DNA of 5,530 nt, from contig JAISII010000173.1 in the NCBI GenBank assembly GCA_031262125.1, positions 1 to 5,530 on the forward strand. The letters are read 5' to 3'. Source of the DNA: Oscillospiraceae bacterium. GTDB taxonomy: Bacteria > Bacillota > Clostridia > Oscillospirales > Acutalibacteraceae. Position 1 is the first letter of the stretch. Each line of letters opens with the position of its first letter. The notes beneath the pieces are model-generated. The model ran no database searches. It saw nothing but the letters and a program-made list of their open reading frames with translations, and had not been told where the DNA came from. Of this stretch, positions 1 through 5,450 are shown piece by piece. The position numbers were made by a program, and so were the translations under genes.

Positions 1-338
1 AAAGCAAACCAGTCAATAACATCCTGCTGAAACAGGGTTATTACCGACTCTACGCAAGATAAAACGGCAAAAACTGCCAAAAGCAAAGCAAACACACCGG
101 AGGCTGTGCTTTTTTTGTCAAGGCAAAAGCCGGAGGTTGTTTTGTCGGTAAGGCTTATTATTTTTAAAGCAACAGCCAAAGCCACCGCTATCAAAACAAA
201 AATGTAGGATGCCCCAATGGCGTTTACGCCCATAATTGTTTGTGTACCTTGCAAATAAATTGCCGCCAGCACGCCAAACACCGACAGAAGCAGCACAACA
301 GGTGCAAAAACAAACCAGCTTATTTTAAGCATTTTCAT
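1..338 (-). CDS. Multi-pass membrane protein, N-terminal part (runs off the left edge)
   Basis: This is the open N-terminal 112 codons of a minus-strand gene with no stop before position 1. I chose the ATG at 338 because GGGGAAG lies 7 bases upstream; a second in-frame ATG at 332 would be too far from it. The protein begins MKMLKISWFVFAPVV. It shows three hydrophobic segments at about residues 8-30, 43-63 and 79-105, with short polar linkers (LTDKTTSG, LDKKSTASG) between the last two, so it is an integral membrane protein. No catalytic or transport motif is visible in this part and I do not recognise the family. It is divergent from the SpoIID-like gene starting at 510. It could be the membrane portion of a larger protein such as a sensor, or a small stand-alone membrane protein; the missing C-terminus would decide. 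Confidence 0.75.
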   Translation of the reverse strand, partial: MKMLKISWFVFAPVVLLLSVFGVLAAIYLQGTQTIMGVNAIGASYIFVLIAVALAVALKIISLTDKTTSGFCLDKKSTASGVFALLLAVFAVLSCVESVITLFQQDVIDWFA

Positions 339-509
339 ATATAGTCTTCCCCTTTTACAATCAATAATATTTTAAACAAATTATCGCTTAATTTCCTCAA
401 AAGAACTATAATAACATATTTATTAAAAAAACAAAATATATATATTACAACTCTTTATATTTTAAAACAAAAGAAGCAATAAGTCAAGGAATTAAAGGTG
501 ATTTTTACA

Positions 510-1232
510 ATGAAAAAGATTGTAAGCGTTTGCATTGTGTTTTTATTTTTTTTAATTGCTGTGCCAATGCTGGTTTTTGTTGACTATGATCAACTGCTTA
601 ACAAGCTTAACGTGCCTGCATTTTTTGGCGTTGTGTCTTCATCGGCAGACCAAGCTGCAAGTGCAACTGCCGACAATGCAAAGCCGCAAAAATCCGAAAA
701 TAAAAAAACCACCGACGACATTGCCGCCGCAAAAAAAGATGCCGCAAATGTGCTTGCGGCAAAACTAACGCCCAATATGAACGACAACGCCCTGCTTGCA
801 TTGGCGGTTGTGATTAACGCAAATATCGACGCAGGGGTAAAATATGACAAAAACAACACAGATGAATTTTTAAGCGAAGCAAAGCAACAGGAACTGTTTA
901 GCAAAAAATATGAAAACTACAAAAAGCGAATTGACACAATTGTAAAAAAATCCCAAAATTATAAATTGGTTTATAGCAAAAAAACGGTAGAAGTGCCTAT
1001 TTTAACAAAAGTTAACGGGGCAACAGCCGCAAGCACAAACCTGCCCTATTTGCAGGCGGTTGCCAGCCCGTGGGACAATTTTGCGGAGGAAACCACAGCA
1101 CAAGCCGAAAACACATCAGAAAATCAATCCGGCATAAGTGCCGCAGGGATTGAACATTTGACCGCCAACGGTGCAGACTTTGCACAGGCTTTGCTTTGGT
1201 ATTTGCCGGGGTTTAAAATTGAGGTTTTGTAA
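510..1232 (+). CDS. Membrane-anchored SpoIID/LytB-like protein, degenerate (probable pseudoenzyme)
   Basis: The 240-residue protein has an uncleaved-looking N-terminal signal anchor (residues 4-24, after MKK), a polar Ala/Lys/Asp-rich linker (about 43-80), then a domain I align by eye with SpoIID. SpoIID is the lytic transglycosylase that trims peptidoglycan during engulfment in sporulation. Residues 83-103 (AAKLTPNMNDNALLALAVV...) align without gaps to the family's AAEMPxSFxxEALKAQAVAAR. Residues 137-189 (YKKRIDTIVKK...LVYSKKTVEVPIL...NGATAAS...LPYLQAVASPWD) match the central strands and the PYL-V-SPWD motif. Residues 208-237 (GISAAGIEHLTANG...LLWYLPGFKI) match GxSQYGAxxxAxxGxxYxxILxxYYPGxxI. 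The catalytic Glu is Lys85 here, and the only Cys is in the membrane segment, so the zinc ligands are gone. SpoIID is usually about 340 residues. The ATG at 510 follows AAGGTGAT with good spacing. A GTG at 498, preceded by AAGGA, would add four residues. A weak TATAAT at 407-412 lies upstream. The family assignment is inference from motifs. Confidence 0.7.
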   Translation: MKKIVSVCIVFLFFLIAVPMLVFVDYDQLLNKLNVPAFFGVVSSSADQAASATADNAKPQKSENKKTTDDIAAAKKDAANVLAAKLTPNMNDNALLALAVVINANIDAGVKYDKNNTDEFLSEAKQQELFSKKYENYKKRIDTIVKKSQNYKLVYSKKTVEVPILTKVNGATAASTNLPYLQAVASPWDNFAEETTAQAENTSENQSGISAAGIEHLTANGADFAQALLWYLPGFKIEVL

Positions 1233-1240
1233 TTATGCGG

Positions 1241-1305
1241 AGAAATTCCCCTCCGGGGAGGGGTGGCAAGGCGTAAGCCTTGACGGGGTGGTTTGTGCAG
1301 AAATT
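1241..1305. repeat. Palindromic intergenic repeat with two hairpins
   Basis: A GC-rich block sits just after the SpoIID-like gene in AT-rich surroundings. It holds the palindrome CCCCTCCGGGGAGGGG (1248-1263) and then a perfect 6-bp hairpin CAAGGC-GTAA-GCCTTG (1267-1282), followed by ACGGGGTGGTTT. The 7-mer AGAAATT occurs at both ends (1241-1247 and 1299-1305), as a target duplication might. From memory, elements beginning ATTCCCCTCC and ending ACGGGGTGGTT are dispersed between genes in many Clostridia. I cannot confirm the copy number in this genome. No coding capacity is seen. Confidence 0.65.
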
Positions 1306-1422
1306 ATTTTTAAAATTAAATTTAAATAGAATTTAAATTTTTTGGCTCGGGGTGGTTTATTTAAAACTATTTCTGCATTCTGCATTATTATTTCTTATTT
1401 ATTATAATGCTCGGGGTGATTT
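1284..1422 (+). repeat. Three copies of CGGGGTGGTTT at 64-bp spacing
   Basis: CGGGGTGGTTT occurs at 1284-1294 and 1348-1358, and as CGGGGTGATTT at 1412-1422. The copy starts are exactly 64 bp apart. The second and third copies are each preceded by GCT. The sequence between copies is AT-rich and mostly diverged. The first copy is the right end of the palindromic element and the last runs into the stop codon of the flavoenzyme gene. This could reflect decayed partial copies of one repeat end. Confidence 0.6.
1296..1377. repeat. Inverted-repeat structure with AT-rich core hairpin
   Basis: TGCAGAAAT (1296-1304) is the exact reverse complement of ATTTCTGCA (1369-1377), and the pairing continues imperfectly inward through AT-rich sequence. 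Inside is a perfect 10-bp inverted repeat, AAATTTAAAT (1318-1327) and ATTTAAATTT (1331-1340), with an AGA loop and T residues after it on the plus strand. The inner hairpin could act as a weak terminator for the SpoIID-like gene, but an all-AT stem is a poor one. No transposase is nearby. Confidence 0.5.
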
Positions 1423-3185
1423 TACATATTATTATACAAAAACCATCCACCGGATAAATTATAACAATCAAACCCGTTTTGGGTTAAAATACGGCAAGCA
1501 AGGTAGCTGCGTTGCCCGCTGTGGCAATGCACATACACCGGCTTGCTTTTTTCAAGCTCGCCCAAACGTCCCCGCAGCTCATCCAGTGGAATATTTGTAA
1601 ACCTGGGTATGTTGCCGTGCAAAAACTCGCCGGTTGTGCGGACATCCAGCTTTTGCACAGTGCCGTTTTGCGGCAGTGCGGCAACCTCGTGCCAATGGAA
1701 CTGCTTAACCTTGCCGGTGAGTATGTTTTCGGCAATGTACCCCACCATATTTACAGGGTCCTTAGCCGATGAGTACGGCGGAGCATAGCATAAATCGAGT
1801 TGGGTAAGGTCGGTTGCCGTTGCACCCATACGGATTGCAGTTGCCAAAACATCGCAGCGTTTGTCTGTGCCCTCGCCGCCAAAAAGCTGTGCCCCGAGGA
1901 TTTTACCGTCGTCAAGGCTGAACAGCACCTTAACAACAATGCTGTTCCCGCCGGGGTAGTAACCCGCATGGCTTTGTGCAAGCAAAAACACTTTTTCGTA
2001 GTTTAAGCCCGAGCTTCGGGCTGTTTTTTCGTTCATCCCGGTAGAGGCGGCAGCCAAACCGAACACCCGCACAATTGAGGAACCCTGTGCACCTGCGTAT
2101 TCCGCCGCATATTTAAGGTTATTTTCCAATATGTCCGTTTGCACTTGCTCCGCTTCAAAAGCGTTAGTGCCGAGTGTTGCGGTATTTGTTTTGTTTAGAG
2201 CGGCACAAATATTATCGGCGGCAATGCGTGCCTGTTTGTTGGCAGGCCCCGCAAGTGCAAATGTGCGATGCTCACCCGTTGCAAAGTCAAAAGTTTCTAC
2301 AGCATCGCCCACCGCAAAAATGTCATTGTCTGAGGTTTTCATCCCGCTGTCGGTAACAATTGCACCCCTTGCATTGCATTCTAACCCGCAATCAAGGGCA
2401 AGGCTGCTGCGGGGTTTAACTCCAACGGCAAAAACCAAAATGTCTGCGGCAATCTCTTCCCCGTTGCCAAGCCGAACTTTTGCACGGTTTCCGCCTGCCG
2501 GGTCGTCGTAAGCCGCCACAACGCCCGCACCCAAATGCAGCGTTACGCCGCAGCTATGCAAATGCTTTTGTGCAAAGCGTGCCATATCCTCATCAAAATG
2601 CGGCAAAATTTGCTGAGCCATCTCGGCAACATGCACGTTAATGCCTTTTTTGCGTAGGCTTTCTGCAAGCTCCAGCCCAATTGCTCCGCCGCCTGCAATC
2701 ACTGCCGTTTTTGCACCGCTCTCGTTTGCAAATTCTTTCAAAGCTTCGGCGGCGTCAACAGTTTGCAGCGTTGCGATTTTAAGGTTGGCATCATCCGTCA
2801 GCCCGCTTTTGTCAAAGCTTTCGGGGATTATAGATTCCGCACCCGGTGCCAAAAGCAGCTTGTCGTAGCTTTGAGCAAACGTCTCTCCCGTTGCAATATT
2901 TTCAACCATAACAGTTTTTGCGGCACGGTTAATTTCAGTTACTTTGCAGCCCGTGTTCACATCAATATTGTAACGGATTTTAAATCCCCTCGGCGTTTGC
3001 AGCAGCAAATCCTGCTTGGCGGCAATTTCGCCCCCAACAAAATAGGGCAACCCGCAATTTGCAAACGAAACATAGTCCCCTTGTTCAAAAATAGTAATCT
3101 CGGCGTTTTCATCCAGCCGCCGTATTCTTGCCGCCGCAGTTGCCCCTCCAGCAACCCCGCCGATTATCACAATTTTTTTGCTCAT
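1422..3185 (-). CDS. CoA-disulfide/persulfide reductase with C-terminal rhodanese domain (FAD, NAD(P)H)
   Basis: This 587-residue flavoenzyme is of the CoA-disulfide reductase/NADH-dependent persulfide reductase type. It probably reduces CoA disulfide, CoA persulfide or polysulfide in the cytoplasm using NAD(P)H. The N-terminal FAD Rossmann motif is GGVAGGATAAAR (9-20). The single redox Cys44 lies in SFANCGLPY. A second FAD strand is YDKLLLAPGA (107-116), the NAD(P)H motif is GGGAIGLELAE (165-175), and the FAD-ribityl motif is DIFAVGDAVE (288-297). The dimerisation domain has YAPPYSSAKDPVN (467-479). The rhodanese domain (about 495-587) has LDVRTTGEF and the active-site loop CHSGQRS with Cys554. 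An acidic stretch of about 25 residues (AFEAEQVQTDILENN...), before GSSIVRVFGLAAASTG, looks like an insertion relative to typical members. I start at the ATG at 3185, giving the family's MSKKIVIIGG. A TTG at 3197 or GTG at 3191 is possible because AAAAGAG sits closer to them. The stop lies in a repeat copy. The promoter is at 3222-3250. Confidence 0.92.
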   Translation of the reverse strand: MSKKIVIIGGVAGGATAAARIRRLDENAEITIFEQGDYVSFANCGLPYFVGGEIAAKQDLLLQTPRGFKIRYNIDVNTGCKVTEINRAAKTVMVENIATGETFAQSYDKLLLAPGAESIIPESFDKSGLTDDANLKIATLQTVDAAEALKEFANESGAKTAVIAGGGAIGLELAESLRKKGINVHVAEMAQQILPHFDEDMARFAQKHLHSCGVTLHLGAGVVAAYDDPAGGNRAKVRLGNGEEIAADILVFAVGVKPRSSLALDCGLECNARGAIVTDSGMKTSDNDIFAVGDAVETFDFATGEHRTFALAGPANKQARIAADNICAALNKTNTATLGTNAFEAEQVQTDILENNLKYAAEYAGAQGSSIVRVFGLAAASTGMNEKTARSSGLNYEKVFLLAQSHAGYYPGGNSIVVKVLFSLDDGKILGAQLFGGEGTDKRCDVLATAIRMGATATDLTQLDLCYAPPYSSAKDPVNMVGYIAENILTGKVKQFHWHEVAALPQNGTVQKLDVRTTGEFLHGNIPRFTNIPLDELRGRLGELEKSKPVYVHCHSGQRSYLACRILTQNGFDCYNLSGGWFLYNNM

Positions 3186-3221
3186 TCTCACAAACAACTC
3201 TTTTCTGTTAATAATAGTACC

Positions 3222-3250
3222 ATTTTAACACCCAATCGCCGCAAAATCAA
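3222..3250 (-). promoter_or_regulatory. Sigma-A-type promoter of the flavoenzyme gene
   Basis: On the minus strand the -35 TTGATT (3250-3245) and -10 TAAAAT (3227-3222) are separated by 17 bp. The transcript would start near 3215, leaving a leader of about 30 bases before the ATG at 3185. The -35 is one arm of the inverted repeat AATCAA-N11-TTGATT (3245-3267), a possible operator. Confidence 0.65.
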
Positions 3251-3369
3251 CCGAAATTAGTTTGATTTTCTTTAATATCAAAATTTTATATAAAGTTCCC
3301 ATGCAAACAAGTACAAAAAATATTAACCCAAACTAAAAGCAAAAACTTCTGTAAATTTATAAATTATGT

Positions 3370-3398
3370 TTGACTAACCAACCATAATGTGCTATACT
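3370..3398 (+). promoter_or_regulatory. Sigma-A-type promoter of the Nudix gene
   Basis: TTGACT (3370-3375) and TATACT (3393-3398) are each one base from consensus and are separated by 17 bp. The predicted start near 3405 gives a leader of about 25 bases containing the AAGGAG site at 3418-3423. This is one of the two strongest promoters in the window, suggesting steady expression. Confidence 0.8.
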
Positions 3399-3429
3399 TT
3401 CGGCATAAAACCACGTTAAGGAGCAGCTT

Positions 3430-3858
3430 ATGAAAAACGAAATTGTAAAATCCGCCGGGATGATAATTTTTCGACGCAGGTACGATGAAATTCAGTTTTT
3501 GCTGCTTTTTCAAAGCGATTCGCAAACCTGGAGCTTCCCTAAAGGGCGTGTAGAGGCTGGTGAGGATGAGCTGAACACCGCCAAGCGTGAGGTTTGGGAG
3601 GAAATTATGCAACGCCCGCAGCCGCTTGATGATTTTAAAGCGGAATTAACCTACCCTATTTCTCAAGAGCGTGTAAAAACTGTCGTGCTGTTTTTGGCAG
3701 AATCGGCAGACGAAAAAATCACGATACAAGAGAGCGAGCTTTCTGACTTTATGTGGGTTAGAGCCGACGAAGCGGTACAAATGCTCCAACACAACGAATA
3801 TGCCGAAATTCTGCAACAAGCCGAACTACGAATTATGCAGGAATTTTTAAAGGGCTGA
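3430..3858 (+). CDS. Nudix hydrolase (diadenosine tetraphosphatase/MutT-like)
   Basis: This 142-residue protein is a single Nudix domain of usual length, expected to be a cytoplasmic, Mg-dependent hydrolase of a nucleoside diphosphate linked to another moiety. The Nudix box spans residues 39-61: GRVEAGE, seven residues, then REVWEE, so the metal-binding glutamates (Glu54, Glu57, Glu58) are present. The consensus REUxEExGU ends here as REVWEEIMQ, with Met60 in place of the usual Gly. The preceding WSFPKGRVEAGE (34-45) and the N-terminal SAGMIIFRRR are typical of the asymmetrical Ap4A hydrolase/MutT-like branch, so Ap4A is a reasonable but unproven substrate. The ATG at 3430 follows TTAAGGAG with six bases between. 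The gene is monocistronic, between its own promoter (3370-3398) and the terminator at 3958-3987, and divergent from the flavoenzyme gene with no obvious functional link. Confidence 0.93.
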   Translation: MKNEIVKSAGMIIFRRRYDEIQFLLLFQSDSQTWSFPKGRVEAGEDELNTAKREVWEEIMQRPQPLDDFKAELTYPISQERVKTVVLFLAESADEKITIQESELSDFMWVRADEAVQMLQHNEYAEILQQAELRIMQEFLKG

Positions 3859-3957
3859 TTTAAAAACACCTAATCCCTTTAACAATGAATCGCTCTTCTC
3901 CACACAATCACATCAAAACTCAAATGTTTATTTTAAAAAATAATTACATAAAAAACA

Positions 3958-3992
3958 CGGGTTCCGTTCTAAAATGTTCGGAGCCCGCTTTT
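3958..3992. terminator. Bidirectional intrinsic terminator
   Basis: CGGGTTCCG (3958-3966) pairs with CGGAGCCCG (3979-3987) as a 9-bp stem with one G-T wobble and a 12-base loop. CTTTT follows on the plus strand, and on the minus strand the stem is followed by TGTTTTTT (six T residues at 3955-3950). It lies between the converging Nudix gene and the Cys-cluster gene and can end both transcripts. The 170-base gap around it holds nothing else that I can see. Confidence 0.85.
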
Positions 3993-4031
3993 ATATAATT
4001 ACTATTTGTATTTTTTTTGCTTAAATTCCTG

Positions 4032-4454
4032 CTAATTACCGCCGGGACCATCCCGTCTTACAGTTTCATCGGCGGGGCGTGTAATCCCAGTTGATACCCA
4101 CTCGTTGTCGCCCGCACTTTTCGAGTTATCTCCGGCATATTCCCCTACAGAATTATAAAACCCGCTGTATGCATTGTTTGCAGCATCGTTCGTCTGGTTT
4201 TTCACAACAACATCCGAAGCATAAGGTGTGCCTGCAAACGTGCTGTTACCAACATTCCTGTCGTTTTTTACTGCAATATCTTCATACCTTTCACCCGGTA
4301 TAAAGTTTGCTGCACCACAGCCGCCTCCGCAACCGCCGCAGCCCGGGCAAACGTCCTCAAGTCCGTCCGGCGGGTTAATAATATCCGGCGTTGTGGTTTC
4401 GGGGTGGGTTGGGAACGGCTCTAAATCAGGGTTATAACTTTTTGTATATTTCAT
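4032..4454 (-). CDS. Unrecognised Gly/Asn-rich protein with C-x2-C-x2-C-x3-C cluster
   Basis: This 140-residue soluble protein has no signal peptide or membrane segment, and I do not recognise its family. It is very likely a real gene: AAAGGAG sits seven bases before the ATG, and a terminator follows the stop. The N-terminal 35 residues are Pro/Asp/Glu/Thr-rich (PETTTPDIINPPDG). Next comes VCPGCGGCGGGCG, with Cys36, Cys39, Cys42 and Cys46. That spacing is the same as in [4Fe-4S] ferredoxin motifs, but in a glycine-rich setting that could equally bind zinc. Residues 58-78 (EDIAVKNDRNVGN..FAGTPY) and 80-100 (SDVVVKNQTNDAANNAYSGFY) are an internal duplication. The tail is polar and ends RRDGPGGN. 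It lies 68 bp downstream of the methyltransferase on the same strand and could be co-transcribed or use the candidate promoter at 4522-4549. A metal-binding, spore-coat-like or modified-peptide role are all open. Confidence 0.75.
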   Translation of the reverse strand: MKYTKSYNPDLEPFPTHPETTTPDIINPPDGLEDVCPGCGGCGGGCGAANFIPGERYEDIAVKNDRNVGNSTFAGTPYASDVVVKNQTNDAANNAYSGFYNSVGEYAGDNSKSAGDNEWVSTGITRPADETVRRDGPGGN

Positions 4455-4465
4455 AGCTTTGCTCC

Positions 4466-4510
4466 TTTAAAATTCGGTTTATTTTTTAATATTTTGCACC
4501 GAATTTTAAA
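4466..4510 (-). promoter_or_regulatory. Perfect 13-bp inverted repeat abutting the RBS of the Cys-cluster gene
   Basis: TTTAAAATTCGGT (4466-4478) and ACCGAATTTTAAA (4498-4510) are exact reverse complements with a 19-base AT-rich loop. In the minus-strand RNA the 3' arm ends with the AAA of the AAAGGAG ribosome binding site, so folding would place GGAG directly against the stem. There is no T-run on either side, so it is not an ordinary terminator. It may be a translational control hairpin, an mRNA-stabilising leader or a protein-binding operator. Confidence 0.55.
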
Positions 4511-4521
4511 GAATATTCAGA

Positions 4522-4549
4522 ATTATATCTTCCTCGCCTTAACAAGCAA
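4522..4549 (-). promoter_or_regulatory. Candidate promoter inside the methyltransferase 3' end
   Basis: A perfect -10 TATAAT (4527-4522) overlaps the methyltransferase stop codon. Only a weak -35, TTGCTT (4549-4544), lies 16 bp upstream. If used, transcription would begin near 4515, so the inverted repeat at 4466-4510 would form the very 5' end of the Cys-cluster mRNA. The weak -35 keeps this tentative. Confidence 0.35.
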
Positions 4550-5266
4550 AAAATACGGAAAATGTGCACCTTCACCATCGTTATTTGCCTTACCGCCTCC
4601 GACAGGTTCGTCCATCATCTCAATTATAAAACCAGCCTTGCTTAGGGCATTAACAATATCGCAATATCGACGATGATACTTAATAACCTTGTCAACAATC
4701 CATTTTTCTTCGACGTAACCTACACGGTCGTAATCCTTTAGATTGTAAAACAGCTTTTTATCATTTTCATCCCTCGTCCAGCGTGGCAAATCGTTGCTGT
4801 TACAACGTGCCGTATTAAGAGGGCTTTCTTGCGAGAATATAAAGTAACCGCCTGTATTCAGCAAATCCCTAACTTCGCAACAAAACTTATTAAAGTCAGC
4901 AACATAGTGCACCGCCAAAGAACTACAAACAACATCATATTTGCCGGCAATTCCAGATAGCTCATTCATATCGGCACATATAAATTCTATGCCGCTTGTT
5001 TGGGATTTTGCAACCTCAAGCATCTTTTTTGAGATGTCAACACCAATTACACCGCAAGCACCCCTATTTAGGAACTCCGTGCAGTTTTCACCAAAACCGC
5101 ACCCCAAATCCAGCACCGACTTCCCGTGCAAATCCGGCAACATCGCAAATAGTGCAGGTTTTTCCAAGTGTATGTTTAGGTTATCGGGATTATCCCGAAT
5201 CTTCTTGTAACCGTCAAAAAATATCGGGTCATCAAAAATATTTTGTGCTGTCATTTTTATAACCAT
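4523..5266 (-). CDS. Class I SAM-dependent methyltransferase
   Basis: This 247-residue cytoplasmic protein has a class I (Rossmann-fold) methyltransferase core of the UbiE/Methyltransf_11/25 type. Motif I is VLDLGCGFGENC (51-62), binding S-adenosylmethionine. The acidic residue at the end of strand 2 is Asp77 in GVDIS. FICADMNEL (95-103) matches the adenine-contacting region, and YDVVCSSLAVHYV (110-122) is motif IV. The N-terminal NIFDDPIFFDGYKKIRDNPDNLN and the C-terminal ALSKAGFIIEMMDEP are familiar from small-molecule methyltransferases of Clostridia, but the substrate cannot be read from the sequence. The ATG at 5266 has AGGA seven bases upstream; a second ATG at 5254 (MTAQ) is too far from that site but resembles the family start better. 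It is driven by the promoter at 5348-5376, with a stem-loop in its leader. The Cys-cluster gene follows 68 bp downstream with no clear terminator between. Confidence 0.92.
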   Translation of the reverse strand: MVIKMTAQNIFDDPIFFDGYKKIRDNPDNLNIHLEKPALFAMLPDLHGKSVLDLGCGFGENCTEFLNRGACGVIGVDISKKMLEVAKSQTSGIEFICADMNELSGIAGKYDVVCSSLAVHYVADFNKFCCEVRDLLNTGGYFIFSQESPLNTARCNSNDLPRWTRDENDKKLFYNLKDYDRVGYVEEKWIVDKVIKYHRRYCDIVNALSKAGFIIEMMDEPVGGGKANNDGEGAHFPYFLLVKARKI

Positions 5267-5292
5267 TAGCCTTTCCTGCTCACAAAAATATA

Positions 5293-5337
5293 TTAATCAC
5301 ACACAAGTCTGCGAGCCGAAAGCGTATGTGTAATTAA
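5293..5337 (-). promoter_or_regulatory. Leader stem-loop of the methyltransferase mRNA
   Basis: In the minus-strand RNA, TTAAT and CACATAC (5337-5333 and 5330-5324) pair with GTGTGTG and ATTAA (5304-5298 and 5297-5293). This makes 12 pairs with a 2-base bulge and a 19-base loop. It begins only a few bases after the predicted start near 5341 and ends about 26 bases before the ATG, well clear of the RBS. I recognise no known riboswitch class; it may stabilise the mRNA or bind a regulator. Confidence 0.45.
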
Positions 5338-5347
5338 CCTCAAAGTA

Positions 5348-5376
5348 ATAATACAACACTCTTTCTCATAAGTCAA
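5348..5376 (-). promoter_or_regulatory. Sigma-A-type promoter of the methyltransferase gene
   Basis: On the minus strand TTGACT (5376-5371) and TATTAT (5353-5348) are separated by 17 bp, each one base from consensus. The predicted start near 5341 gives a leader of about 75 bases that contains the stem-loop at 5293-5337. Confidence 0.75.
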
Positions 5377-5450
5377 TCTACCCTTGTCTTAATTCAAACT
5401 TAAAGCCAAATCCACAAAAACCCTCCCAAACCAATGCTTGATAACACACC

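Noticed and set aside
421..462. ATATATATATT-rich tract as an origin or promoter
   Set aside because: It is simple AT-rich intergenic sequence; no DnaA-box cluster and no properly spaced -35/-10 pair were found.
590..904. Minus-strand open frame of 104 codons opposite the SpoIID-like gene
   Set aside because: Its Ala/Ser/Phe-rich product is the mirror of the lysine/alanine-rich linker on the plus strand; the plus strand has the RBS, signal anchor and family motifs.
1284..1422. The 64-bp phased repeats as a CRISPR array
   Set aside because: The repeat is only 11 bp, the filler is low-complexity AT sequence with remnants of shared ends, there are only three copies, and no cas gene is present.
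1352..1600. Plus-strand open frame of 82 codons starting in the repeats
   Set aside because: It starts inside a repeat copy and runs antisense into the flavoenzyme rhodanese domain, with no ribosome binding site.
2131..3260. Long plus-strand open frames opposite the flavoenzyme gene (2131-2511, 2641-2868, 2763-3260)
   Set aside because: They lie antisense to a gene with clear family motifs, lack good ribosome binding sites and have unconvincing compositions.
4091..4437. Plus-strand open frames opposite the Cys-cluster gene
   Set aside because: Pro/Ser/Gln- or His-rich mirror products without RBS; the minus strand has AAAGGAG and a terminator.
4466..4510. The 13-bp inverted repeat as an intrinsic terminator for the methyltransferase
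   Set aside because: The stem is AT-rich and neither side has a T-run; the minus-strand side continues straight into a ribosome binding site.
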